Positions 1 to 8,489 of a DNA stretch of 64,000 bases are shown one piece after another (the first letter of the stretch is position 1; each line of letters opens with the position of its first letter). The DNA comes from Longimicrobiales bacterium (GTDB taxonomy: Bacteria > Gemmatimonadota > Gemmatimonadetes > Longimicrobiales > Gaopeijiaceae): contig OX638356.1 in NCBI GenBank assembly GCA_951813395.1, positions 3,422,501-3,486,500 of the forward strand, given 5' to 3'. Under the pieces are notes generated by a model that worked only from the letters and a program-made list of their open reading frames with translations, had not been told where the DNA came from and did not search any database. The translations under genes and the position numbers were made by a program.

Positions 1-308
1 TGCAGCCGGAATGGCCGGACCGAGAAGTCGACCTCGACGATGTCCTCGGTGAGGACCCGGGTGTCGAAGCGGAGCGCCTGATTCTTGAAGTGCATCATCA
101 TGTCGATGCCCCCGATGCCCTCCGGGAAGCCGGGGTAGTTCTCCACGTCCGTTGTGAACATGAGCTGGCCGCCCGGGATCATGGTGCGGCTTCCGGCGCC
201 CTCGAAGACGAGCGGGGCAAGGTTCGCGCGCGCCCCGTAGATGGCGGCGGTCCAGCCGGCGGGCCCGGAGCCGATGATCACGAGGCTTTCGATATTGGTG
301 TCGGACAT
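1..308 (-). CDS. trxB: Thioredoxin reductase, N-terminal part (runs off left edge)
   Basis: Only the first 102 residues lie in the window. They begin with a beta strand leading into GSGPAG, the FAD-binding Rossmann loop, followed by [10 protein letters not shown]. Next come [16 protein letters not shown] and a GIGG(I)DMM segment, both characteristic of the NADPH-dependent thioredoxin reductase family. The redox CxxC lies beyond the edge and cannot be checked. In the family the enzyme passes electrons from NADPH to thioredoxin in the cytoplasm. The ATG overlaps the TGA of the upstream permease gene (TGATG at 306-310), so translation is probably coupled. It is the last visible gene of a long minus-strand operon. 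Confidence 0.9.
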   Translation of the reverse strand, partial: MSDTNIESLVIIGSGPAGWTAAIYGARANLAPLVFEGAGSRTMIPGGQLMFTTDVENYPGFPEGIGGIDMMMHFKNQALRFDTRVLTEDIVEVDFSVRPFRL

Positions 309-1576
309 CAGGGGACTTCTTCCTCCGTGTACAGCGTGGAGTTGCGGTAGTGTTCCAGGCCCCGCACGAGAAGCAGCTTCGCGCCCACCGCGACCGGCAC
401 ACCGATCAGCAGGCCGGCGAATCCGAAGAAGAAGCCGCCGAGAGACAGCGACAGGACGATCCAGACGGGGTGCAGGCCGACCGATTCTCCCACGATGCGG
501 GGGCTGATCACCGTGCTTTCGAGCGCCTGTGCGGCGCCGTATACGGCCGCCACCTTGACGAGCGAGACGCCGATGTTCTCGCTGACCAGGGCGATGACGA
601 TCGCCGGTACGAGCGAGACCCCAACGCCCAGATAGGGCACGATTCCAAGTACGGCAACGGTCGCCCCGAGCAGGAAGGAATACGGGAAGCCGACGATCAG
701 GAGGCCGAGCCAGGTGATGGCCCCCGTCAGGAGGGACGCCGATACCTGGCCGCGCAGATAGCGTGAGAGAAGCTCGTCGTAGTCGCGCAGGAAGCCGGTC
801 GCGCCCGGCCGGATTCTGCGGGGAAGGAGGTCGCCGATGCCCGCGACGATGCGATCGTAGTCGCGCAGCAGGTAGAACATGAGCACGGGCGTCAGCACGA
901 CGTAGCCCAGGATCACGAGCAGGGCGCCGAAGCCGCGCCCCAGCCCGAGGACGGTCGCCCAGGCCCGCTCGGTGAGGTCGGCGCGCCTCGACTCCAGGAA
1001 ATCGGCGACCATCTGTCCGTCGATCGCCTGCACGCGGGCCAGCAGGGACGCCTCGTCCACAAGCGGAATGTCGAACCCCAGCGACGCGGGGGTCAGGCCT
1101 TGCAGCCATGTCGTGAAGGTCTCGAAGGCCCGGGGCGTCTCACCGATCAGCGCGCGAACCTGCTGCACGATCTCCGGCAAGCCGAAGACGACCGCCAGGG
1201 CACCCGCCGCGAGGAAGGGAACCAGAATCAGGAAGATGGCCAGGGTGCGTCCGATGCGCGGGTGCGCGGAAACCCGGTCCGCCAGCGGATCCAGGATGTA
1301 CGCGAGGACGAACGCCAGGAAGAACGGCGCGAGGAGCGAGCCCGCCGTGTCCAGCACCCACAGCGCAATGAGGACCGTGGCCACCGTGACCGTGAGGGCG
1401 TGCCCGCGAACACCGCGAAACGGAGTAAGCAACGCAATGAGCACGCAGTAGATGAGGAACGGGTTGAGCAGGGCGCCCAGGCTGTACAGGAAGTAGCCGG
1501 CGACAAGGATGAGCACGGCCGCCTGCGCGATGTGCCAGGGCCCGTTTGTGCCGCGGCCGGAACCCGGGCTCACCAT
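308..1576 (-). CDS. AI-2E family transporter (PerM/YdiK-like permease)
   Basis: This 422-residue polytopic membrane protein has the AI-2E/UPF0118 layout. There are three N-terminal hydrophobic segments (about residues 12-110), a soluble amphipathic middle (about 150-215), and a C-terminal block of four to five helices. That block contains [12 protein letters not shown] and the typical P-R-I-V-G followed by HPVWIVLSL. Family members export autoinducer-2, sodium/protons or unknown solutes, and the substrate cannot be read from sequence. The ATG is preceded by GGAGG at good spacing and overlaps the 3' end of the Nudix gene by 7 bases. The 3' end overlaps the trxB start. Confidence 0.88.
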   Translation of the reverse strand: MVSPGSGRGTNGPWHIAQAAVLILVAGYFLYSLGALLNPFLIYCVLIALLTPFRGVRGHALTVTVATVLIALWVLDTAGSLLAPFFLAFVLAYILDPLADRVSAHPRIGRTLAIFLILVPFLAAGALAVVFGLPEIVQQVRALIGETPRAFETFTTWLQGLTPASLGFDIPLVDEASLLARVQAIDGQMVADFLESRRADLTERAWATVLGLGRGFGALLVILGYVVLTPVLMFYLLRDYDRIVAGIGDLLPRRIRPGATGFLRDYDELLSRYLRGQVSASLLTGAITWLGLLIVGFPYSFLLGATVAVLGIVPYLGVGVSLVPAIVIALVSENIGVSLVKVAAVYGAAQALESTVISPRIVGESVGLHPVWIVLSLSLGGFFFGFAGLLIGVPVAVGAKLLLVRGLEHYRNSTLYTEEEVP

Positions 1577-2010
1577 CCCGCCTCCGCGATCTTCGCGTCC
1601 GAACTCAGCACGACGTCCCGGGTCTCCTTGTACGGCACCCGTGACGCCGCGTCGGCGATCGGGAGCCAGGCACAGGCGCTGATCCCTTCGTCCCTTTGCG
1701 GGACGGGCTGGCCCGCGCGGCTTCGCATGAGAAAGAACGTGCAGTACTTGTGAATGGTCCTGTCCCCCTGCCGGAATGTCCAGTCGACGGTGTCGATGCG
1801 CGGGCCGACGACCTCGGGTCTGATCCCGGTTTCTTCCTCCACCTCGCGCAGGGCCGCCTCACGCAGGCTCTCGCCGCCCTCAATATGACCCTTCGGCAAC
1901 GACCAGCGGCCGTAGGGGTCCCGGATCAGGAGCGCGTGCCATTCGCCGGCCACAGCGCGCACGACGACCCCGCCCGCACTGCGTTCGACCGTTGCCGTCT
2001 CGTCGGGCAT
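1570..2010 (-). CDS. Nudix (MutT-family) hydrolase
   Basis: A 146-residue single-domain protein. The Nudix box is complete at about residues 41-63: G, then five residues, E, seven residues, then REVEEETGI, which supplies the Mg-binding glutamates. The KGHIEGGES lead-in and the early SAGGVVVR strand fit the subfamily that hydrolyses nucleoside diphosphate-linked metabolites such as Ap4A or sugar nucleotides. The exact substrate cannot be deduced. The start ATG follows GGGGAC, and the upstream mlaD-like gene ends 6 bases before it. The gene sits inside the envelope operon and overlaps the permease gene. Confidence 0.85.
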   Translation of the reverse strand: MPDETATVERSAGGVVVRAVAGEWHALLIRDPYGRWSLPKGHIEGGESLREAALREVEEETGIRPEVVGPRIDTVDWTFRQGDRTIHKYCTFFLMRSRAGQPVPQRDEGISACAWLPIADAASRVPYKETRDVVLSSDAKIAEAGW

Positions 2011-2016
2011 CGTCCC

Positions 2017-3003
2017 CTAGAAGATCGAGAAGCTCAGGTAGCGACGGGGGTTCTGCTGGATGTCCCGCAGCAGGTCGCGCATTTGTGCGACCGCGTCCAG
2101 CGCGCCCTCCGCGAGCGTCGGGTCCGCCAGCAGGCGGCCCAGTGATCCGTCCTCGTCCTGCACCGCGACAAGCAGCGCGTCCAGGCGCGCAAAGGTCGCG
2201 TCGGCCTGACGGGCGGCGGTCTGGAGGTCTCCGAGCGAGGCCTCCATGGTCTCCGTCAGGTTCCTCAGATTCTCCACTCCGGCGCCGGCGTCGGCGAACA
2301 GCTTCTGGACCTGGCCATCCGCGACAATGGCATCGACGCGCTCGAACGACACGCGGGCCGCCCGCGCGGCGGCGCCCAGCTCACGCGTGGATGCGTCGAC
2401 GCCCTCGGCGAGAGCGTCGAAGCGTTCGGCCTGCTGGTTGATGATCTCCGAGAAGCGGTCGCTGACTTCGCCCAGGTTGTCGATCGCCCTGCCGAGGTTC
2501 TGCGCCGTCTCCTCGGTGAACGCGACCTCGAACCTCTCCGAAATCGTGGTGAGATTCTGCGCGATCTCGTCCGCGGTGGCCGTGAGGCGCGAGAAATCGG
2601 GGAGCGCCACCCCGGGAAGCACCCCCTCGCCCGGATAGTCCAGGTAGGGGTGGGTGTCGTAGTCGTCCCGCCGGATGATCTCCGCCTGCCAGTCCCCGAA
2701 CATCGACTCGGGTGCGATAAGGACCGCCGCGTCGGTGGGAATGATCAGGTCCGGCCGAACAGACATGTCGATCAGCACGGCCTCGCCGCTCGGCACGACC
2801 GCCACCGACTCCACCCGCCCGACGGCGACCCCGCGAAACTTCACCGAGGCCCCCTCCACAAGCTGCCCGACGCCGGTCGAAGCCGCCCGTATCGTTACCC
2901 GGTCCCGGCCCCATCCGTCCTGCAGCCAGATCGTGCCCACCACGCCGACCGCGATCCCGAGCACCACCACCAACCCCACCATGATCTCTCGTCTACGGTC
3001 CAT
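2017..3003 (-). CDS. mlaD: MlaD-family (MCE domain) lipid transport protein
   Basis: 328 residues: a short cytoplasmic start (MDRRREIM), one transmembrane helix (about 8-25), then an MCE domain (about 35-110) including GASVKFRGVAVGRVESV. A long helical region follows (about 150-310), probably forming the periplasmic shaft or needle seen in longer MCE proteins. The protein ends in the hydrophobic sequence RRYLSFSIF. In the family this is the substrate-binding part of an ABC system moving phospholipid between inner and outer membranes. I chose ATG 3003 because the helix follows directly and a GGACGGGGGG purine run precedes it. Earlier in-frame starts give a non-conserved extension inside the ATPase gene. 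It overlaps that gene by 11 bases. Confidence 0.88.
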   Translation of the reverse strand: MDRRREIMVGLVVVLGIAVGVVGTIWLQDGWGRDRVTIRAASTGVGQLVEGASVKFRGVAVGRVESVAVVPSGEAVLIDMSVRPDLIIPTDAAVLIAPESMFGDWQAEIIRRDDYDTHPYLDYPGEGVLPGVALPDFSRLTATADEIAQNLTTISERFEVAFTEETAQNLGRAIDNLGEVSDRFSEIINQQAERFDALAEGVDASTRELGAAARAARVSFERVDAIVADGQVQKLFADAGAGVENLRNLTETMEASLGDLQTAARQADATFARLDALLVAVQDEDGSLGRLLADPTLAEGALDAVAQMRDLLRDIQQNPRRYLSFSIF

Positions 3004-3763
3004 GATCCCCCCGTCCTTGAAGTCCATAGTACAGCCCCGGGTCACCCTCCACGAACCCGCGCAGCACGTCGTCGCGCGCGGCACGCACCTCCGCAGGCGT
3101 ACCCGTGAACCGGGCCTTTCCTTCATGGAGAAGCGTAATCCTGTCGGCAACGCGGAAGGCACTGGTCATGTCGTGCGTCACCACGAGTCCGGTTACCCCC
3201 AGTTCGTCACGCATCCGGAGTATGAGTTCGTCGATCACCGAAGTGGTCACCGGGTCCAGTCCGGTCGTCGGTTCGTCGTACAGCAGGTACTTGGGCGAGG
3301 CGGCGATCGCCCGCGCCAGTCCGGCCCGCTTCTTCTGGCCCCCGCTCAGCTGCGACGGATAGCGCTCGCCCATGCCCTCCAGATCGACGAGCGACAGGCA
3401 CTCCTGCACGCGGTGATCGATGCGGTCGGCACTCCAGCCCGGCAGGCGTTTCAGCCCCATCCCCACGTTCTCCGCGATCGTCATCGAATCGAACAGCGCC
3501 GCGAACTGGAAGACGTAGCCGACGCGCCTGCGAAACCGGGCGAGGTCCTGCCTGCCCAGATCGGGGACCGATTCGCCGTCCACCAGAACGGACCCCATGT
3601 CCGGCCGCATCAGCCCGACCAGGTGCTTCAGGAGCACCGACTTGCCGCTTCCCGACGGCCCGACGATAGCCACCGTCGCGCCCACGCGAACCTCCAGCGA
3701 GAAGCCCCGCAGGACCTCCTTCGGGCCAAACGCCTTGTGGAGTTCGACGATGCGGATGCTCAC
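2993..3763 (-). CDS. mlaF: MlaF-type ABC transporter ATP-binding protein
   Basis: 256 residues, a complete ABC ATPase. Walker A is GPSGSGKS, the signature is LSGGQKKRAGLARAI, Walker B is YLLYDEPTTGLDP, and the switch His is in VVTHD. It powers lipid transport with the MlaE permease and MlaD. The GTG start at 3763 gives MSIRIVELHKAFG, the expected first strand, and makes a 4-base GTGA overlap with the mlaE stop. Longer upstream readings in the same frame are only the mlaE gene read out of frame. The short tail after residue 240 continues into the mlaD start. Confidence 0.92.
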   Translation of the reverse strand: MSIRIVELHKAFGPKEVLRGFSLEVRVGATVAIVGPSGSGKSVLLKHLVGLMRPDMGSVLVDGESVPDLGRQDLARFRRRVGYVFQFAALFDSMTIAENVGMGLKRLPGWSADRIDHRVQECLSLVDLEGMGERYPSQLSGGQKKRAGLARAIAASPKYLLYDEPTTGLDPVTTSVIDELILRMRDELGVTGLVVTHDMTSAFRVADRITLLHEGKARFTGTPAEVRAARDDVLRGFVEGDPGLYYGLQGRGDHGP

Positions 3764-4572
3764 AGCAACGTCGCCGCCCAGAAGGCGTCCAGGCAGAGGA
3801 TGATCATGCTCGCGATCACCACGGTCTGGGTCGCGCTTCGCCCGACACCCTCGGCCCCGCGCTCCGTCTGCAGTCCGTAGAAACAGCCCACGCCGGTCAC
3901 GATCGCCCCGAAGGAAACGGACTTGATGACGGCAAACCAGACGTCCCAGGGCTCGAAGAGGAGGCGAAGTCCCTTCACAAACTCGGGAGAGGACATGTCC
4001 AGCAACTGGAGCGCGGTGAGCCACCCGGAGACGATGCCGACGGTCATCGCGAGAAGAACCACGATCGGGAACATCACGATCCCCGCGATGACTCTGGGCA
4101 CCACGAGGTACGCGAGCGGATCGTAGGCGAGCGTCTCGAGCGCGTCCACCTGTTCCGTGACGCGCATCGTCCCCAATTCGGCGGAGATGTTGGCCCCCAC
4201 CCGCCCCGCCAGGGTGAGTCCCGTCAGTACGGGACCCAGCTCCAGCATCATCGTCTTGCCGACCAGCGCGCCCACGAAGTAGAGCGGAATCGTGCCCGTC
4301 AGCGTATACGACGCCTGCAGTGACATGACGATGCCGGTGAAGGTCGCGATAAAGAGCGCGATGGGAACCGAGGCCACGCCGATGCGGGCCAGCTGCGGAA
4401 CCAGCTGCGGCCCCCAGATGCCCGGGTGGCGGAGCGCGCCCGCCGTGCCGGCGAAGAGAATCCACGCACGTCCTACGGAACCGAGGATTCTGACCGTGCC
4501 CCGTCCGGCCGAGGCGAAGGGTCTCACGACGAAGTCAAGCATGGAGAATAATAATGGATGTGGGGGTCTCAT
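3760..4572 (-). CDS. mlaE: MlaE-family lipid ABC transporter permease
   Basis: 270 residues of the MlaE/YrbE permease family. An amphipathic N-terminal interface helix is followed by about five membrane segments. Conserved stretches include GPVLTGLTLAGRVGANISAELGTMRVTEQVDALE, here only paraphrased as the coupling-helix region (about residues 115-150), and FGAIVTGVGCFYG near residue 225. It forms the inner-membrane channel of the Mla-like system with the adjacent MlaF and MlaD. The start is uncertain: ATG 4572 has only a weak GGG upstream, and ATG 4542 (MLDFVVRP) would also fit. Confidence 0.9.
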   Translation of the reverse strand: MRPPHPLLFSMLDFVVRPFASAGRGTVRILGSVGRAWILFAGTAGALRHPGIWGPQLVPQLARIGVASVPIALFIATFTGIVMSLQASYTLTGTIPLYFVGALVGKTMMLELGPVLTGLTLAGRVGANISAELGTMRVTEQVDALETLAYDPLAYLVVPRVIAGIVMFPIVVLLAMTVGIVSGWLTALQLLDMSSPEFVKGLRLLFEPWDVWFAVIKSVSFGAIVTGVGCFYGLQTERGAEGVGRSATQTVVIASMIILCLDAFWAATLL

Positions 4573-4594
4573 CCCGGCGGGACGGGAGTGCGTC

Positions 4595-4939
4595 CTAGCG
4601 AAACGCCGTCACCGTGAACGAGATCCGGTCCATCAGGGGATCGACGCCCCCCGACCCACGCCAGTGCACCTCGATCTCGCCGACCTGGCCCACCGCCGCC
4701 CGACAGACAATCTCCACCTTCAGGTCCTGCTCCCGGCTCTCGATCGTGGTCCGGACCAGCCCTCCCTCCCGTCTGTCTCGCGCCCTCGCCGGGTTGCGGA
4801 AGAGCGTCCTGGTCGACTGCCGCCCGGTACTCAGCCGGCGCGTCACGCGGATCCGGTCCACCCAATCCGGTTGATAGCTGATGCGGTAGTGAAAGCCGCG
4901 CTGATCGACGCCCGAGGCCTCGCGGTTGTGTCTTGCCAT
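4595..4939 (-). CDS. Conserved-type hypothetical protein in the Mla operon
   Basis: 114 residues with no signal peptide or membrane segment. I do not recognise the family. It starts MARHNREASGVDQRG, contains FHYRISYQPDWVDRIRVTR and a stretch of alternating charged and hydrophobic residues (about 55-112), and is probably an all-beta fold. It starts one base after the M50 protease stop and ends 22 bases before mlaE. That spacing makes it very likely to be translated and co-expressed with the envelope genes. A role with lipid transport is guesswork from position only. Confidence 0.6.
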   Translation of the reverse strand: MARHNREASGVDQRGFHYRISYQPDWVDRIRVTRRLSTGRQSTRTLFRNPARARDRREGGLVRTTIESREQDLKVEIVCRAAVGQVGEIEVHWRGSGGVDPLMDRISFTVTAFR

Positions 4940-4940
4940 C

Positions 4941-6086
4941 TCACAACTGCAACGGTGTGGGTGAAAAACTGAGGAAGAAGATCGCGATGGTCGCCCATCC
5001 CAGGATCCGGCGACCCCTTTCCAGCGGGACTTCCTCCATCAGCACCGGCGGGTGGGCAAGCCTGCCGCGGCCCACCACCAGCGCGACCACTCCCCAGAGC
5101 CACCATCCCCACCAGACGAAGCCCAACGGGATCATCAGAAGCACGAATGCCAGCGCGAAGGCGCGCTGCCGTGGCCCGGCGAGGGCGTAGAGGATGTGCC
5201 CGCCATCCAGCTGGCCCAGGGGCACGAGGTTCAGCGCCGTAACGAAAATTCCCAGCCAGCCGGCGAACGCCAGCGGATGAAGCAGCACGGTGTTGCCGCT
5301 CTCGAATCCCGGCACGGCGACGAGTGTCGCGGCGTGGAGCACGACGTTATTCCCGATCTCGATCGGCACATCCAGGAAACGGACGAGAAACGGGCGGAGC
5401 CCCGCGTCAGTGGTGGCGATCGTCTCCGACAGGCCCAGTCCGATCAGAAGCAGTGGAAGCGACAGCAGAAAGCTCGCCACCGGCCCCGCCACGCCGACGT
5501 CGAAGAGCACCGACCGCCGGACCATGGGACCGTGGAGCCGGATGAAGGCTCCGAGGGTTCCGACAAGCGAGATGTAGGGCGGGCACGGCAGGAAGTACGG
5601 AAGTGAAACGGGGATTCGATGCCGGCGCGCCGCAAAGTAGTGCCCGAGCTCGTGAACGAGGAGGACGCCGATAAAGGCAACCGCGAATGGCAACCCGGCC
5701 GCAAGGGCCGACCCCCGCACGCCCGTGGGCACCGGGAACCATTGTCCGCCGATCTGCCGCGAAACCGTGTCGAGCACATCGGTGCCGGCGAGAAACCCGC
5801 CCGCCACCATCGTGCTCGCGCAGGCCGCCAGAAAGAGGCCCAGGTGCAGCGCCAGACGCGGGCGCGGAGCCGGTGCCTCCCGGCGCAACGCCACCAGCTG
5901 CGTGACGGCTCCATTCCGGTGGGTGTGGACTTGGTCGGCCCACGCCACCAACTTTAGCATATCCTCTTCGGAGACATCGTCCCGCACCTGTCCGCGCACG
6001 ACCTGGTACGCGCCAGCTCTGCCAGCCCCGTGGTGCGTCAGGATACTCGCCCACGGCGGATCGGGATGGGGAACTTTGGCCTCCAT
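4941..6086 (-). CDS. M50-family intramembrane zinc metalloprotease
   Basis: 381 residues. A soluble N-terminal part (about 1-65) is followed by membrane helices. The zinc site HELGHY lies in a helix (about residue 185), and the second motif ALNLVPLGQLDGGH (about 300) supplies the Asp ligand. This is the site-2 protease/sporulation IVFB class, which cleaves transmembrane substrates within the membrane. No PDZ domain is visible, unlike RseP. I chose ATG 6086. Upstream in-frame sequence overlaps the opposite rho leader and looks non-coding. It is the first gene of the minus-strand operon that continues through mlaEFD to trxB. Confidence 0.85.
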   Translation of the reverse strand: MEAKVPHPDPPWASILTHHGAGRAGAYQVVRGQVRDDVSEEDMLKLVAWADQVHTHRNGAVTQLVALRREAPAPRPRLALHLGLFLAACASTMVAGGFLAGTDVLDTVSRQIGGQWFPVPTGVRGSALAAGLPFAVAFIGVLLVHELGHYFAARRHRIPVSLPYFLPCPPYISLVGTLGAFIRLHGPMVRRSVLFDVGVAGPVASFLLSLPLLLIGLGLSETIATTDAGLRPFLVRFLDVPIEIGNNVVLHAATLVAVPGFESGNTVLLHPLAFAGWLGIFVTALNLVPLGQLDGGHILYALAGPRQRAFALAFVLLMIPLGFVWWGWWLWGVVALVVGRGRLAHPPVLMEEVPLERGRRILGWATIAIFFLSFSPTPLQL

Positions 6087-6168
6087 GGATACGGTGTTGT
6101 CTTCTCGAACCCCGGCGCGGGGTGCTCCTTCCCGGACCGTCGATTCCGGTTCCATTCCGGACTTCCCA

Positions 6169-7422
6169 ATGGAAATCGCCGACCTCAAGAACAGAACGGT
6201 AGCGGAACTGCAGGGGTACGCGGAAGCGCTGAACATCCCCAACCCCGGCGGACTCCGCAAGCAGGATCTGATCTTCATGATCTACCGCGGCCTAGCGGAA
6301 AAGGATCAGACCCCGCAGGCCGAAGGCGTGCTCGACATCCTTCCGGATGGATACGGCTTCCTCCGCTCCGCCAGCTGGAACTACCTGAACGGTCCCGACG
6401 ACGTCTACGTCAGTCCGGCTCAGATCGCCTCGCTCGGTCTCCGGCGCGGAGACACGGTGGCCGGAGCGGTTCGCGCACCGCGGCGCCGCGAGCGATACGT
6501 TGCGCTGGTGCGCGTGGACAGCGTCAACGGGCAGGGTCCGGCCACCGCCCGCGAGCGTCCCGAATACGACGACCTGCGTCCGTTCTATCCCCAGCAGCGC
6601 CTGTCGCTGGAGGTGGCCGGTGGCGAGATGGACATGCGCATCATGGACCTGATCGCTCCGGTTGGACTGGGACAGCGTGGCCTGATCGTGTCCCCGCCCA
6701 AGGCCGGCAAGACCACGATCCTGCGCAACATGGCCAACGCGATCGCGACCAATCACCCGGACGTGAAACTTGTGGTCCTGCTGATCGATGAACGCCCGGA
6801 AGAGGTCACGGAGATGGAGGAGACCGCCGGCCCCAGGGTTTTCGCATCAACCTTCGACGAGCCCGCGAGCCGCCACCGGCAGGTTGCCGAAATGGTTCTG
6901 GAGAGAGCGAAACGACTGGTCGAACAGGGGCGCGACGTGGTGATCCTGCTGGACTCGATCACGCGCCTCGCCAGGGCCTACAACATCCTCGCGCCACACT
7001 CCGGGAGAATCCTCTCGGGCGGCGTCGACGCCTACGCGCTCTCCAAACCGAAGCGATTCTTCGGATCGGCCCGCAACATTCACGAGGGCGGATCGCTTAC
7101 CATCATCGCGACGGCACTGGTCGAGACCGGCAGCCGTATGGACGAGGTGATCTTCGAGGAGTTCAAGGGTACCGGCAACATGGAGTTGGTGCTGAATCGC
7201 GAGATCGCGGACAACCGCGTATACCCGGCGATCGACCTGAACCGCTCAGGCACCCGGCGAGAAGAACTGCTGCTCTCCGAGACCGAATTGAACCGCGTCT
7301 ACCTGCTGCGCAGCTTCCTCGCCGACATGCCCGCCCCCGAGGCGATCCGGTTTCTGATGGACCGAATGAGTCGCCACAGGACCAACGCGGATTTCCTCAG
7401 GGCGATGGTTGCGGGAGAATAG
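6169..7422 (+). CDS. rho: Transcription termination factor Rho
   Basis: 417 residues, close to the usual 419. It opens with the Rho N-terminal helical domain ([19 protein letters not shown]), then the cold-shock-like RNA-binding domain ([15 protein letters not shown], about 50-120), then the RecA-type ATPase. Walker A is PPKAGKTT, Walker B is [16 protein letters not shown], and the Q-loop region carries [10 protein letters not shown]. The hexamer unwinds nascent RNA to end transcription. I see no clear ribosome-binding site before ATG 6169. An in-frame ATG at 6085 would add 28 residues. It is transcribed divergently from the M50 operon. Confidence 0.96.
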   Translation: MEIADLKNRTVAELQGYAEALNIPNPGGLRKQDLIFMIYRGLAEKDQTPQAEGVLDILPDGYGFLRSASWNYLNGPDDVYVSPAQIASLGLRRGDTVAGAVRAPRRRERYVALVRVDSVNGQGPATARERPEYDDLRPFYPQQRLSLEVAGGEMDMRIMDLIAPVGLGQRGLIVSPPKAGKTTILRNMANAIATNHPDVKLVVLLIDERPEEVTEMEETAGPRVFASTFDEPASRHRQVAEMVLERAKRLVEQGRDVVILLDSITRLARAYNILAPHSGRILSGGVDAYALSKPKRFFGSARNIHEGGSLTIIATALVETGSRMDEVIFEEFKGTGNMELVLNREIADNRVYPAIDLNRSGTRREELLLSETELNRVYLLRSFLADMPAPEAIRFLMDRMSRHRTNADFLRAMVAGE

Positions 7423-7474
7423 CGGTCCGCGAAGAGAATCCCGCGTCGCACCGCAGGCGGCGCGGCGGCGGTTG

Positions 7475-8011
7475 TCAGCCGTCCAGATCCTTGTAGCGGG
7501 GATTGACCACCAGGTTGTCGCCCTCGAAGACCTTGCGGTCCCACGGATAGACGAGCGTGGCATCGGTAGCGAGCGCCTGGTAGTCCGGCGAGTAGCCCCG
7601 AGTGCGCACGAAGCACGTGGCCGTGCGCACCTCCGCCGGGCCCACATCCCGAACCGCGGCGAGGGCCAGGCGCAGCGTTTCGCCCGAGGTGGTGATCTCG
7701 TCTACGATCAGCACCCGCTTCCCGCGCGCCTGTCGTGGAGCCGCGGACAGTATCGAGGGGCGGTGCCGCACGACACGCCCGCCTTCGCGCCGCGTGATCT
7801 TGAGGGAGAAGAAGTCCCGGCGCATGATGGAGGCGATGACCGCACCCGGGATTACCCCTGCGCGCGCCACGCCGATGACGATCTCGGGGTCGTAGTCGGC
7901 CGCTACCTTGAGCGCCAGCGCGCGGCAAAGTTCGCCGAACATCTCCCACGAGAGTTCCATGTAGTCTTCGGACGGCATCACGTCGCGCTGGTCGAAGGAA
8001 CTGCCCAGCAT
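7475..8011 (-). CDS. Phosphoribosyltransferase-domain protein
   Basis: 178 residues with a type I phosphoribosyltransferase fold. The PRPP-binding loop is RVLIVDEITTSGET (about residues 108-121), preceded by the PRTase strand VIGVARAGVIPG. A conserved basic flexible loop holds KITRREGG. The C-terminal YPWDRKVFEG resembles xanthine/guanine-type or regulatory PRTases of archaea and deep-branching bacteria. A purine salvage role is likely but the base is not assignable. ATG 8011 is preceded by GGAGAGGAG at ideal spacing, so I prefer it to the earlier in-frame ATG at 8047. Convergent with rho; 52 bases separate the two stops. Confidence 0.82.
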   Translation of the reverse strand: MLGSSFDQRDVMPSEDYMELSWEMFGELCRALALKVAADYDPEIVIGVARAGVIPGAVIASIMRRDFFSLKITRREGGRVVRHRPSILSAAPRQARGKRVLIVDEITTSGETLRLALAAVRDVGPAEVRTATCFVRTRGYSPDYQALATDATLVYPWDRKVFEGDNLVVNPRYKDLDG

Positions 8012-8045
8012 TGTGTTCTCCTCTCCCCGCTTTAGACTTTCCGCC

Positions 8046-8489
8046 ATGACGACCGATCTCCAGGAGAAGGCCGACGCCCGCCTTGCCGCGGCCCTGGCTG
8101 CCAGCGGCGCCCGCGACCCCAGGGAATACTATCGCACCCAACTCAGGGAGTTGAAGCGATCCAATCCCGAGGGGTACGATCGAGCCGTCGGATATTATCA
8201 GGACGAACTGGTCCCGTCCATTGTCGAGCGGGACGCCGATCCCGTGCAGGCGTGGCAGGCCTACGGTCTCCTGATCGCCCAGGTGACCTCTCCAGGGCGC
8301 GCGGTGGCGATCGATCCCAGCGGACGATCGCGTCCCGTGGAATCCTCCGGCGCCCTCGACGACATGGTCCTGCACCTGCCGGACGCTCGACAGGCGCCGA
8401 TCCTGCTCGTGGGGCTGCCACCGAAGCCATCGCCCGCGCAAATGGCCACGCACAGGTGGCTGGTCGCGGGCCGACGAGCCCTCGGCTAG
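8046..8489 (+). CDS. Hypothetical protein, 147 aa
   Basis: An acidic soluble protein with no recognised motif. The first two thirds look helical (DLQEKADARLAAALAASG, then REYYRTQLRELK, and a YYQDELVP helix). The last third is more beta-like, with SGALDDMVLHLPDARQAPILLVG. It has no signal peptide. No Shine-Dalgarno is visible before ATG 8046, so it may be leaderless. It diverges from the phosphoribosyltransferase gene with only 34 bases between starts. Its TAG stop shares a CTAG tetramer (8486-8489) with the opposing DhaL-DegV gene. Confidence 0.6.
   Translation: MTTDLQEKADARLAAALAASGARDPREYYRTQLRELKRSNPEGYDRAVGYYQDELVPSIVERDADPVQAWQAYGLLIAQVTSPGRAVAIDPSGRSRPVESSGALDDMVLHLPDARQAPILLVGLPPKPSPAQMATHRWLVAGRRALG

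Noticed and set aside
1140-1506. Small minus-strand frames inside the AI-2E permease gene
   Set aside because: They are alternative frames of the permease gene with Arg/Ser-rich shadow composition.
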